From Anoplolepis gracilipes (taxonomy: Eukaryota; Arthropoda; Insecta; Hymenoptera; Formicidae), in assembly GCF_047496725.1 (NCBI RefSeq), contig NC_132982.1, positions 7,767,001-7,831,000 on the forward strand: a stretch of DNA of 64,000 bases. Direction: 5' to 3'. Under the pieces are notes generated by a model. That model searched no databases. It was given only the letters and a program-made list of their open reading frames with translations, and had not been told where the DNA came from. Of this stretch, positions 27,986 through 40,275 are shown one piece after another. Every line of letters starts with the position of its first letter. Positions within the stretch are counted from its first letter, which is position 1. A program made the position numbers and the translations under genes.

Positions 27986-29055
27986 ATTAGAAATATCTAC
28001 ATAAGAAATTTCTTTATAAAAGTAAAAATTGACAATTGTACAATTTAATGTTCAATTTTTTTAAACATCTTGAAATGTAAAGAAAACTATATAGAATTTT
28101 TCCTAAATATTTTTTACAGGATTTATATATTAAATATAAAATATGTACATAAAATATATACGACATAGAATACATGCACATATTTTTACATTTAATGTAT
28201 GACGCAAAGTGCTGCAACAATATTAAGAGTCTCATCTCTATGAAATCTTATAACGTTTCTGCGTTAAAATTCTTTTGTCGCGATCATTTAAAAGATGTAT
28301 CATTTAACAATGTACTACATTAAACCATGAATTAGCAAGCATGATATAATGATTGATTCGTTTGAGACGATAACATCTGATTAACATATTTGTATATTAT
28401 ATTATGACATTCTATACAAATTTGCCTGAAACGAATCGCACCTGATATGAACAGCTGTGATATGACAGAAAGAATTTCGTACTCAATTGTGATTGGCATC
28501 CTGACAGCCGCTCCCAGGTCTTGATCCAAAACAGAAAGGAAAGTGCACTACTCAGAATATATCTTTAAGTTTGGTGGTTGAGTGATCCGTATATTATCTG
28601 ACATAGTATCAAAGTGTGCACATGCTAATGCGACCACGTCGGCCTCTGTTATGATCGCGATGTGTATCAAATGTAATATTAGATTATATCAACCCTTCCT
28701 ATGATGTGACACATTCCCAAAGTGCATGTTCTAATGCGCATACGATAATAATTGATTATGACACAGAACTACATATTAAAAGCTTGTAAAACCAATATAA
28801 ATAATAATTATCTTATAATTTTTTTGCTTAATTTTAAATTATATTTTCTTCAGTCAATAAAGATAATATTTTAAAAGAGTATTTTAACCCTTTTGTGATA
28901 TTTTTGACTGCGTTCTTTTTAAGATGCTCTGTTTCTCGTTTAGAGACGGAATTTTAATATTTTTTTCGAATATTGATAGCATCTTCATACCAAGTTTCAA
29001 TTGTACCGGAGCTTCCTGCAATAAATTATTGCAATACAATTGTGTCCTCTTTCAC

Positions 29056-29450
29056 GTTACTTTATATTCAGGTTCTTGCAAAAGCGCGCGATGGTTCGAT
29101 CGAGTCGCGAAAAATGCGAGATTTATACCGTAAGCAAAGTGCCGCGAGCAAATGGAATCGGTTCTCATAAATAAGAGAAGCAAAGGTGGACCGAACGCGT
29201 TTACTTTCCTTTCTAGAGTCGAATGCGAAGGCGTACAGAAATCGTTTCAACTGCAATCCGTCGTAGTCGGCGAGCGGCCACTGCGATAGGAAACGGTACT
29301 TGCTTTATAGCCCGCCTTCTCTCGTTTCGTCGGTCGGTTCCTTGAAATTCGCGACCGTTACTTTCCTTCGCGAGACAGAAACCATCGGTTACAGTTAATT
29401 AACGGCGACTCCGGGCAACGAAAGCCGATGAGAGTCCCGAGGGAAGAATA
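29056..29450. promoter_or_regulatory. GC-rich island with exon-like stretch
   Basis: On the plus strand, 29072-29130 is preceded by ttatattcag and followed by GTAAGC. Its first frame reads VLAKARDGSIESRKMRDLY. The rest of the island, to 29,450, is CpG-rich without a preferred frame. At 59 nt the exon could easily be chance; a promoter is the other reading. Confidence 0.25.
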
Positions 29451-31345
29451 CATAAAGAGAAAGGTGCGAAGTAAATCTCTGACGTTAAAGAAAAGAAGAA
29501 TCGTGAGAGCAAAAATCTCGTCAAAACAAGTTTCTTATCATATTCGGTATATTTTCTTATTAATAGAAAAAAATATAGTAAAGATAGTAAAAGTTATATG
29601 TATTTTACAACAGAAAAATGATCTTGCGAAATGACGTAACAGAATTAAGATTGTTTAGGAATTATAAAAAACACAAATATCTCAGCTCAGTAAGTCGTTG
29701 TGTGTTTAATGATTTCAGCAGAAAGCATTACTACGAATTTATTAATAGACAACTTTTTAATTCCCTTTAAAATCACAACTTGCAATAAGATATGTAGTAG
29801 AAATAATCATAATTCCAATGCAAAGTATTCAGTTACGGAATCAAATTATTGATATCGCTATCTTTCTGAAAGAAAAATTACTGACAGTTATTGAGATTTT
29901 CACCGATTGCATATTAATGCAATTTTGCAAAAAGTATTCTCCAAGCAAATAAATATTTTATGAATTATTTGCATAAATCTTATCTGCATTATCATGAAAT
30001 GCGGAAGATCGATAATATGGACAAGATGAAGAACAATACACAGATATGAGTAATAGAAAGTCGGAATCGCGGGAAACAATACCTCGTTATTGTACATCAA
30101 AACTTATGGATGACAAAGCATTTTTTCCAAGCTTTCTCATTCATCTAATGTATGCATATTCGAACATACATATTCAAGCTATTTCAAATATTCATATCTT
30201 TAATAAATATATACAGCAGCCTACGCGTATTTATCTGCAGATTCACTTGCGTAACCGTATAAATTCTTTAGATTTGCACGGAATTCTCTAGATTCCGAGT
30301 CGAATCAACATCAAAATAAACCTATATTCAAGATTTTAAAAATAATACTGTTGTATGTGATTCAATTACAAATGTCAATAACATTTCTCTCTGTAATCCT
30401 TTCTTAATTATTTAATTACATTAAGTTATATTTTTATTTATATTAATATGTATGTGATAAAATAAAGAAATTATTAATAATTATATTAGTCTTTCCATAT
30501 CTTTAGACTTTGTTAATAAGATGACGTAAAGCTACTAAAAAATATTAATCATTTATTGAAAGATAATTTAAAGTAATATATTTATATAGTGTTAATATAG
30601 TGTTTAGTGTAAAAAGTATTCTTCCTTGCGCCTAACAACATTAATAAAATGCATATACAACCCGCAACCGAAATTTAGGAAGAGCGACAAAAAGTGAGAG
30701 TAGCTTGAGAACAAGGTCGGTGTCGATCAAGAAACTAAGTTCAGTCGGTTTATAATTTCATTAATAGAAACTGCACCGGAAGCACATTCACTTACTACGA
30801 AAAAAAGAAAAAGTGAGATGCATCATAATTCAAAGTGGGCGTATATCGAGATACGTTGAGAGATACACTGCAACGCGAAAATAAAAATAGATGTTCGGTT
30901 TATACGCCTTGTGAGGGATTTCGAGAAAGTATTCTGCGTACAGTGAAACTTCATTACTAATCCGTAACAGTGAATTTGAATTGCACTTGTAATCAGACTT
31001 GTATAATCAAATTCATTTTGAACTAGATCCCTTGTTTCATTGTGGAATCTCTATAATGAAAATAAATAAAGGTTTAATCAACCTAAATTATAAGGTAAGG
31101 TTAATCCATGTCAGACAATCAATCTAAGTAGCATTGACTAGATTAAATTGCCTTGATAGAATTTATATCCATTAGGTAGAGATTGAATATTAATTTTAAT
31201 ATTTTTGAGAAAAATTCAATATTTTTGTCAATTGCTTTTGTAGAAATAATTAAAATTTTGTATGGTCAGAGAAAATTGGAAATTTTGCTAACTAAATTTA
31301 GTTATTTAATATATATTTAATAAAGAAATTTTTTGTTTGTTTGTG
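29451..31345. other. AT-rich non-coding DNA
   Basis: Chance ORFs only. The weak pogo-like remnant at 30,941 is the single structured item. Confidence 0.55.
30941..31042. mobile_element. Weak pogo-like inverted-repeat remnant
   Basis: CAGTGAAACTTCATTACTAA, after a TA, resembles ends of pogo/Tigger-type elements. The opposite end reads CAATGAAAC on the reverse strand, and the interior pairs TGAATTTGA (near 30972) with its complement (near 31015). The arms match only partly and no right-hand TA is seen. Confidence 0.3.
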
Positions 31346-31398
31346 AATTTTATAATTTTATTAAGTCCGCTTTAAGCAATTTATAATTCGCGAAAAAT
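31346..31398 (+). repeat. Short dispersed repeat, copy 1
   Basis: ATAATTTTATTAAG, CCGCTTTAAGCAATTTATAA and TCGCGAAAAA form about 53 bp repeated at 32340-32392 with a handful of transitions. The two copies flank the 31.7-kb island. Confidence 0.65.
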
Positions 31399-31721
31399 GT
31401 AAATTTTTTTTATATTGCATGTTCCAATTTTTTTGCAATAAAAAAAGAGATTGCAAATCATAATTTACAATTCGATAACGAACAACAGAATTTCCTTGAA
31501 TACAACGTAACATACATCAAAGCATCACATTAATTGAAATGTATCAGGACATCTATCTCCATATCAGAGATTGTGTCAAACTCGTGTAATGTCGAGGAAC
31601 TAATTTAGGAGAGAACAACACGGATGAAAAATTGCAGTAAAGAGTCAACAAAAACTGCATTCACGGAATAATCGATAAATACGTTCACCGGAAATGCATT
31701 AAAACAGAGTAGCAAACTTAC

Positions 31722-31895
31722 ACGTGCGTATTACCGGTTCGATACGTAAAAAGATTTCGCGATGACGGCGACGACGACTCTCTGTTCTGTCTCAGCCGCT
31801 CCTTGATTTTTTTATCCTTGTCCGAGATGACGACGGAAGGTCCGTGCCATTCTCTTGGCACGTGGAACAGCCGCGAGGAAATGACGGTGAATGAT
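31722..31895 (-). CDS. Candidate internal coding exon, protein not recognised
   Basis: On the minus strand this 174-nt stretch lies between a good acceptor (ctctccttcgcag) and a strong donor (GTAAGT). One frame is open throughout, phase 2 to phase 2, so the exon is symmetric. It encodes 57 complete residues, including VPREWHGPSVVISDKDKKIK followed by a charged, then serine-rich part (RESSSPSS). The frame has no ATG and would be missed by a search that demands a start codon. Both other frames contain stops; a shadow ORF in one of them begins upstream and is rich in Arg and His. The stretch sits in a GC-rich island among AT-rich DNA. Partner exons were not found, no domain is recognised, and chance cannot be excluded. 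Confidence 0.33.
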
Positions 31896-32056
31896 CTGCG
31901 AAGGAGAGATTATAGTTTCGTTCTTCGCTGACCTCAAAAACTCTAGATCCATCGACAATGCGCGTCGAAAATGTCGAATCGAAATTAAAGTATCACGAGA
32001 TCGTCTGTGATTTATCAACTCGCAATCTGCGCTTGCCTCTTCTGACATTTTATTTA

Positions 32057-32240
32057 TCATTGATATTCATGACGTGATTTTTTGGACCACCTGAATTAAA
32101 GTCCGTCTCGAAATGCGCCGGTTATTAATCATACGACACATGGGAGTTTTGTCTTGAGACTAGATAATGCCTTGAAATTGCTTTTGCCTTGATTTGCATG
32201 TTCGAACGAAGATGCACATTGTATACCGCTTTTTGATATT
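32057..32240 (+). repeat. Copy 1 of a recent dispersed duplication of about 180 bp
   Basis: The segment from TATTCATGACGTGATT to TGTATACCGCTTT is repeated at 33334-33520 in the same orientation with about four substitutions and one 2-nt indel. It is GC-richer than its surroundings. No ORF, no terminal inverted repeats, no target duplication seen. It lies just upstream (minus-strand sense) of the candidate exon at 31.7 kb. Confidence 0.85.
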
Positions 32241-32339
32241 TACTTTTCAATGATCGGAGACAATATTAGATAATTCAAGTATTTATATGGAATAAAGAGA
32301 GAAAGAGAGAGTATAATTTTATTTATAAATAAAAGTAAT

Positions 32340-32392
32340 TTTGTTTATAATTTTATTAAGACCGTTTTAAACAATTTATAACTCGCGAAAAA
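32340..32392 (+). repeat. Short dispersed repeat, copy 2
   Basis: Partner of 31346-31398: ATAATTTTATTAAG, CCGTTTTAAACAATTTATAA and CTCGCGAAAAA, same orientation. Confidence 0.65.
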
Positions 32393-33333
32393 AATTAAAA
32401 CAAAAAAAAATCCTGTGTATATATATCTATTATTTCTTCAAATGCTTTCTATAATAGACACAAAGTTATAAATATAATTCTGTCCCAAAATTTTATCGCA
32501 AAGTATAGATTGTCTGAAAATGAATATTAATATATAATTTTATTTCCGATCGCGAAACATAGCTAGATTTGCCAATAATTATTTCTGTTCTTAATAATTA
32601 TAATAAATTTTTGTCCGTAATTATAATAAATAAAATTTCACAAAAATAAAAAAAAATTACAGGATCAAAAAATGCAATCAATATCTACTATCTGCTGCTG
32701 TCTATCATCATATGTAAGTAGAATGTCCGTATTGATTTCGAGCGTTTGCGTGCCAACATGACACCGGTCGCGTGATACTTATCGCAAAAAGTTTAGTTCC
32801 CATCTGTCAATCATTGCATAAAACGTGCATGTCACACTTATACACTTATTTACATATGTAGTACTATAAACTGCTGACACGTATCACCACGTCTTTCATA
32901 ATTATTAGATCGTCTAGAGCAAGATATTATTGTGTATAATTTAAAAATTGTTGATTAAATTTTACAAAACTCACACATATACACATGCGTTTTCGAAAAA
33001 GATTTTGGAATATGTATTTAGTCTTATAGTCTTAAAAAAATTCTCTTTGTTTTCTGATACGCTATGCAATTCTTATTAAGTTTGTTATCGTATAATTAAA
33101 TAATCAAGAGTGATTAAAAAATTACTATCGATTTTTTAAACTTTGGTATTTTTGATAAACTGATACTATAATTTATAATTAAAAAAGGAAAAAATATTTA
33201 TTAAAGTCAAACTAGAATAAAATTCAAGATTTTCTTTAAATAAAATCGCTCGTACATAGTAAAATATATTATTTCGATTATATATATAAATTGATATATC
33301 TTTCTAAGCAATCATATAAAAAAAAACAGTGGA

Positions 33334-33520
33334 ATCATTTATATTCATGACGTGATTATTTGAACCACCTGAATTAAAGTCCGTCTCGAAATGCGCTGGT
33401 TATTAATCATACGACACATGGGAGTTTTGTCTTGAGACTAGATAATGCCTTGAAATTGCTCTTGCCTTGATTTGCATGTTCGAACGAAGATGCACATTTT
33501 GTATACCGCTTTCTGAATAT
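33334..33520 (+). repeat. Copy 2 of the same duplication
   Basis: Direct copy of 32057-32240, about 1.28 kb away, ending next to the GC-rich island that carries the small ORF at 33.8 kb. Similarity fades over about 25 bp past TATACCGCTTT. Confidence 0.85.
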
Positions 33521-33768
33521 AAGTTTTGAATATCATATAAAAAAACTTGGCGCAGAAACTTCAATTAAGTTTTCTAATGTAGAAAGTGAAAAATCTCAGT
33601 GGAACGTTGTAAAACGTAATGTGCGTAAACGGCGATTCAATCTATTAATCTCGGAAAGGTTATCGATATAAAATGATTCAATCGTAATATCCGACACTCG
33701 TATCGGCAAGGGGTCATTATGTGCGAAAAAAAATCGGTACCGCTGGCCGTACTAAACGAGGAGGATTA

Positions 33769-33948
33769 TCAGTCGAGTGTATCATTTAGTGCGATTTCGA
33801 ACGCAGCAATAACGGAGGCTTCTAAATCATCGTCGCTGTTCTCGCGATTGGTGCTACACGCAATTTTCGTTTCTTCCTTTTTTCCGAGTTTCGCGATAAT
33901 TATTTTGCAGCATGTTTCACCCAACTGTGATTCCTCTGCGCCGTCCAT
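33769..33948 (-). CDS. Small acidic ORF of 59 residues, unrecognised
   Basis: An ATG-to-TGA frame on the minus strand begins MDGAEESQLGETCCKIII and ends in EIALNDTLD, with a second stop (TAA) immediately after. An in-frame TAA directly precedes the ATG, so this start is the only one in the exon. About 25 of 59 codons begin with G, well above what base composition predicts, which is a sign of coding DNA. The product would be acidic, soluble, without a signal peptide, and has a CC pair near residue 13. The antisense strand has a 104-codon frame (33719-34033) with a less protein-like composition, treated here as the shadow. No convincing donor joins it to the candidate exon at 31.7 kb. Function unknown. 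Confidence 0.3.
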   Translation of the reverse strand: MDGAEESQLGETCCKIIIAKLGKKEETKIACSTNRENSDDDLEASVIAAFEIALNDTLD

Positions 33949-34099
33949 TTACCGCATTCGGATTTCGCGGTGCTACGTGATTCTAATGATTACGGTTAAT
34001 TGCGTACGTGATGTCGAGCGGTGGCCTCTTTAACAAACGGCGTGATAGAATAATTCGTGAAACTTGATTCAAGCTCCTAACCGCTTCTGCCATACGTGG

Positions 34100-36382
34100 A
34101 TTCGTCATTAACCCTTTCGACACTCGAAAACAATGATATGTATTTCCACCGCACGTTTTGTTTTAAATTTTTAAATGTATCTGATCTTCGAGCCGACATA
34201 AATAGATGAAACGCGCGACGTGATATGACATTGTAAAAAATTGACCGAGTAAATTATGATATTTCTATAGCAATGTATTTAATAGTGTTCTTTTAAAGTA
34301 GTTTTCTTGAAAAGATCGATCTCGCTACAGTAATTGCAGGATTTGTTGCAACGACACGGCAAATTTTCATTAATCATTAACCCATGTAATACGTGTTAGA
34401 ATCAGATCAAGATTTAATAAATAGGACCGCCCTCGGCCCTACAGCAATAACATTGTAATATTAGAAAAATATTGCAAAACGCAAGCAATTTTATGTCATT
34501 CGTTATCGCTCTTTCGCTGCAATTATTGATTATGTTAAGAATCTAGATCGAAATTTACAGACAGTATGATGTATTACGTAGCGCATAATGTGTTCTCCAG
34601 TTTCGTGACGTTTATTCTAGCAACGTATAAAGCGGCTATTAATTATACTGCAGCATGACTTTGTTACAATTAAAATTAGTTATATCACAATGCAAACGAG
34701 AATTATATATTAAGAATTCTGTTATACGTTAAATAGTGACATAATATAAAAGGTTTAATTTAATAATTTGTTTCTTTGTTATAAAATTTGCATATCTTCA
34801 ATATACGAGAGAAGAATGTGCATTACACAACTTTTTTTATTTAAAAATATAAATTTTTCCTTGCTCTTTCATATGTGTCAAATTATTCATTACGCATATA
34901 TATATGATAAACAATTCTATTCGATCGTTAAGTATGTAAAAAAAAAAGTAATAATAATAATGTTGTTATCACTTTTCCTCTCACTCGAATGCTAAATCAC
35001 ATATGTATTCCAAGATCTTGTCTCGGACAACGCCCAGTTCAGAATTGTTTCGTGAAGTATAAACTGCAGATCGTTTTGCTAGGCACGCATTACATTGAAT
35101 GCGTAGTCAATGAGCTATCTGCATTCGCAATTCAAGGCCAGCTAAAAGAGAAATTCAGCGAAACGAAAACATTTTCTAAATATTGCAATGTTGGCGTAAA
35201 TGCAGGAAAAGATATAGCAAAGAAATTATCTTACAATGGCCTTTTCTTGTCGAATGAATTATGAGAAAACTAATCATTAAAAAAATAATGAATAGAGAAC
35301 CAATTATCACAAAACTAATTAATATGAATTATAAAGAACTTATTTGGTAGTAGTTAATTATCGATTAATTACCGGAAAAGCTTATTGTCAATAAAATTAT
35401 TAACAGATTAATTTTTAAAGAATCAGCACACTGATCTATTTAATCACAAAATTATTATCACAATTAATTACAAAACTATTAAAAAGGATATATATAATTA
35501 AAATCTCAATTATTTCAAATATAATTAATATAGAATTAAATATTAAAAAGTTATTAAAAAATTAATTTTTGTAATTAGAAAATATCTGCAAAAAATGTGG
35601 GCCATATTTTGATGTAAATCGCTTATTGTGAATTCATGCAACCTTCATTCTGCTACCCGGCAATCAGTAGGAATGCGCTTGGACTATTGCGTCAATTTGA
35701 ATTGAAACTAGGTCGCACTGCGACGTTAGAATGGTCAGAGAAAACTTTGAATCCCTTCTCGTTAATTTGGTATCGTTTATTGTTTATCGTGATTCATGAT
35801 CCGTAGCCTTGATTGATTGAAAGAAATTTCCGCGTTGTATAATCAATTGCCAGCACAAAATTGCTTATTATGCGCCGAGTTTAATTAGCCAAAAGGATCC
35901 AAATTTTCGATAATCAACCTATTATGCAAAGAAATCTAGCCTATGATTACTATCTCTATGCCACTCGTAATAATTTACATCGATGCTGATTGCGTACATC
36001 GCACATCCAACGAATAATTAGCGTAATTGGTACGTCATGTTTTGAAGCTGCAACATGTATAATATGTAAATGTATAAACCGTCTACTTGGAGAAACTCTT
36101 TAGCAATATATAACGTGTTACATTTAATCTTTCCGTTTCAACCTTTCCAATCGTATTTTTAATAAACATATTTCTCGCGTGTAGTATGCAAAACATATGT
36201 AATATAATTCTACGTTTTCAATCTTGTTGCTTTAATTTATAAATATATTTATATAATTATATCAATAATCAAGAGATTCAAAAAAATTGATTTATCGAAA
36301 TGGATCCTGAAAGTTTGTAAAGCTAGGGAACAGTGACTCAATAATTTTCCTATTAATAAAGAAAAATTTGTTGAAAGTGTTA

Positions 36383-36423
<41 letters not shown>

Positions 36424-37840
36424 TAAATATATAAATATATGTAAGATTCCGTAACATAATTTGAACGCGTTCTTCATAAGATATAAGGAGTTCTTATACA
36501 TATTAAGAAAGATATCGCGTGGCTATAAACGGCACGCATATTAAAGGCAAACGAGCAATTTACACTTGCAATTTTTTAAAAATGCTTAATGTATTTAATG
36601 CGCGTGTAAATATTGTATTGCATAAAAAAGGCGTTTAATGAGCGTATGAGTGTATTTATTTATGAGTTTGTTGTCATAAGAATGTAATAATAACATAACA
36701 CCAGTGTTTATCACTCTTGAATATTGATTGCCTTAATGTATTTCATAATCTAATCTCATTTTACGCGATATTTTCTTGAATAATAAATTGCAAAGAGAAA
36801 GAAATCTATAACCTGCACGTATCGTTATTATAAGGATTAACTAGTATCTCGAATGCCCGTAGATTCTAAATCGAAACTAACTAGCTGTTTAATCAATATA
36901 TGATGTATATGATATCTCGCGAATTATAATATTTTCCAGCAAACATTAATTTTTTTCCTATCTCGTTCAATATTCGTATGTGTAATGATAATAAATAATG
37001 TATAATAATAATAAAATTTATAGAAAAAATTGATGGTAATTTAAATAGAGAATTTATAGATAATCTTAACATTATACATAAAGTAGATCCGTTTTACATA
37101 CGGCGTGCACAATAGCACATAAGTATTGCAAATAATAAAAGCAACACCTTTTATTATTAGAACGTTGTGAAAGCGACGCACAAACGCGTAACTACTATTT
37201 AGTAATACCTTTTTATCTCTTTATAATACATTATCTTATTCTTTATATTGAACAAAAATTATGCGATTGTTTGGATTAAAATCTGCACATAACGCTTTCG
37301 ACATATTCTCACGATCTTCGTCCTCTTTGTTATAAGTAAATCTTTTCTTATTGTGCACATGTAATCACGCGTGTCTTTGACAGAGTGCTTTTGGCTTTAA
37401 TACTTTTTTTCATACTTTTTAGAACAGTGTATAAAGAAGAAGTAAAGTTTAAATAAATTATTTATATATATATATGGAAATTATTAAAAGATAAAATGTG
37501 ATTATAAAGTTCGATTTGCATATCGCAAGTGAGAAAAATGTCTAACAGTGACGAAAAGTAATTTGAAGCGAGGTGTACAAGAAAAACTTATTACGACATA
37601 CATATAACACGAACGATGAAAGAAGCCGGAAAAAACTACACAGGTGCTAATTAAAAAGATTTACGAGACCCAAGAGCCTTAATAAAATTATAATTGAAAT
37701 ATATCTCTGACGCTAATATGAGTTGTTTAAAAAAAGAAAATCATCACGATGCTATCGCGATGCATGCGATGTGTCTCGCACGATTATGTAATGAATCGCA
37801 CGCTGCACTCCATGCAACATTAAGAGAGAATCCATGACTA
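34100..37840. other. AT-rich non-coding DNA
   Basis: Includes the AT microsatellite at 36,387. A 91-codon plus-strand frame (34,989-35,264) has ordinary composition but no support from splice sites or similarity that I can judge. From 35,265 to 35,600 the sequence is extremely A/T-rich. Confidence 0.5.
36387..36419. repeat. (AT)n microsatellite
   Basis: About 16 AT units, continuing as AAATATA-type sequence. The minus-strand frame of 69 codons over it (YLYIYIYIY) is a repeat artefact. Confidence 0.95.
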
Positions 37841-37842
37841 TA

Positions 37843-38066
37843 CAATACTAGTCAAAAGTATTGCATCACTTATAGAAATAGGCAAGTTTAATAAACAAAA
37901 ATATGTACAAATATTACCAAATTATATTTTATTACAGATATTTTATGCTTTAATAATTTTATGAACATAAGCAAAACAGTTAGAGAAAAAAAAAATATAA
38001 AACTTAATCATTTGCTTGTGTTTTCTGTATTTTTTAAAAGTGATACAATACTCTTAACCAATACTG
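37843..38066. mobile_element. Tc1/mariner-like MITE with TA target duplication
   Basis: The left end (CAATACTAGTCAAAAGTATT, then GCATCACTT) and the reverse complement of the right end (CAGTATTGGTTAAGAGTATT, then GTATCACTT) match over about 30 bp with scattered, mostly transition differences. TA lies at both edges (37841-37842 and 38067-38068), as Tc1/mariner transposases produce. The 224-bp body has no transposase. A 106-codon frame running through its right end (37961-38281) is therefore not a gene. Confidence 0.75.
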
Positions 38067-40275
38067 TACTTTTCTTCGGTTCGATCGTTCGCGCTGCGAA
38101 AGCTCGACGCTTGCTTATCGAACTTTCACGATCGATCCGTGTTCGTTTAATCAAATTGTACGTTTTGCATTTCCACATGGTACATAAGGATATAATGCAA
38201 AATCATGCAATACATAATAACCAGTTTATCGAGGAAGTAAGGATCAATTTCCCGAGCTTAAATGTTCTCTATTCACCGTAATTGACGTTATTGTTTTGTT
38301 TTCCAGATTATAATCGAACTTTCTTGATTGCTATCATATTGTATTATCAATATAATATCACATTCTAGAAAATGGCGTGATATTAATTAATATAATCCTT
38401 TGAATATACAAAAGAGATACAGTTCTAATAAAATCAAAATCAATTAAAGTCAACGCAATATAAAACGAATATTGTATTGATTTGAGTAAATATGCAGAGA
38501 TATTGTAACCAAAATTGAAAAGATGCAAATCGCGTAATTTTAAAGTATATTATATTTAAAATTCTTCCCGAAAAATTTAAAGATGAGTTGCAAAATTTCA
38601 AGAAAATAGAAACAATAAAACGCACTAGATTATTTCCGATTATAATATTTTGTGTCTATTTCTTGTTTTTTCATGAATTATCTCGCGCAATTTAATAAAG
38701 GTGAATGAATAGCATACAATTTATGTATCTGTAATATCATCTATTGAGAGAGATCGATTTCTACCTATACCTCTCTATGTAATGTCATGCTGTACGTTTC
38801 ACAAATAAAGAATTTTTCTAAACAAAGGACGCCGGACTTTCGCGGTAAATCGCGCGAGAAATTCTGCATTGTAACAATGAGAAGGCGTACTTTGCCAATC
38901 AGAATGCATTCTCAATCGAGAGAGTCTGGTCTCCTTGCAGTTTTGTTGCGCTCTCACGGTTAATAAATGCGTGTAATATCGACAGGTGCTTTGTATTTCC
39001 GCATATAATGCCAACATGTAAAATAAGTAATAAATAAATATCGCTTTATACCGTGACAATGCATTAATCCAGTGAGTATCTTGGAATAATTATATATGTA
39101 TTTTTGCGCACGTTATTTGAGCAATGAAAATATGATTATAAAATAAAAATAAAAGTGTTTCAAAAATTTAATTCGGTAATTATCGACAATATCAATGGAG
39201 TTGTAATGTTAAAGACTTTACGCAAGATTGAATCGGGTATCTAAATCGGATATCTAAATTTCCACTCTGAAAACAATTATCAAAATAATTTCAAACAAAT
39301 AGAAAAAATTGATAAATAACAAAAAATTATTATTATCTTTATACACAAAACAATTTAATTTTGACTTAATAATCTACCGTTTAATTCAAATTATAAATAT
39401 TTATAAATTAATTAAACTATAGTTTATAGAAAATCTTAGACACTATATAAAAAAAGTAAATAATACACGAAGTATTAAAATGTAAATAATATACAATTTA
39501 TTTTTTATCAAATATTAATTTTAAAATTAAATAATTAAAATTATAATGTAAAAATTAAAATTTAATTTTAAATTTACCATTTATTAAAGAGAAAAAAGTT
39601 ATCAAAATTATATGTTACGTAATATATGTTACAGATTAGCAAAGAAATTTAAATCCAGCTGATACAACGCTCCACACTGTAAAAAATATATAATTGCACT
39701 TATTGTTTATTTAATTTTATATTTTTTTTATAGTATAACATTGCACGTGTACAATTTAAATCTGATGATTTAACCGCAATTTTATTTACAAATAGTTCTT
39801 ATTAGAAATAATTCTAGTAAACTTGTAGTTAAGTTACATTTGTAGTAAATCTGTCTTACGAATGTTTCTTTCAGATAAACGTGGTGCGAAATAGTAAGCA
39901 ATATCTCATGAACCGATAATGAAAGTACAGCATATATTGCCAAACTACACGTTCCTATTTCGGGCAGTGAAAAGAATATACGTTAGAAAGTAATAGTAGA
40001 ATCAGCGTTTATTAAGTGTTAATTAAGAAGATTAACGAGTGCATATATATCGGTAAATTCGTGATATAGTGCAGGATCTAACATAAGACTAGCGGAAAAT
40101 GCGAGAGTATCGTTGCGAAAAAAAAACACAGAGCATTGTCCTCTTAGGTTGTTGAAACAAACACTTCCTTGTAAAGCACGATGCATGCATATATGCTTGT
40201 AAAGAAAAAACTTTCTGTAATAGATTTTCATACCCTATGCTGTGAAACTAACTCCGAATGTTTAGTGAAATTGGC

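Larger units (their letters stand above)
26041..29055. other. AT-rich non-coding DNA
   Basis: Holds the 27.7-kb duplication and the 27,453 inverted repeat. A short motif pair (AAAGTGTGCACATGCTAATG at 28,611 and AAAGTGCATGTTCTAATG at 28,720) is repeated. The 65-codon frame on the minus strand at 28,332-28,529 starts plausibly (MDQDLGAAVRMPITIEYEI) but degenerates into AT-rich sequence. Confidence 0.5.

Noticed and set aside
31812..32060. 82-codon minus-strand ORF beginning MINKMSEEA
   Set aside because: It shares its 3' part with the candidate exon but in another frame that gives Arg/His-rich sequence and a stop; the exon frame is the better reading.
33719..34033. 104-codon plus-strand ORF
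   Set aside because: It is antisense to the more protein-like 59-codon frame at 33,769-33,948 and is rich in Ser, Ile and Phe without domain features.
37961..38281. 106-codon plus-strand ORF
   Set aside because: It starts inside and runs out of the TA-flanked MITE at 37,843-38,066 and has no protein-like features.
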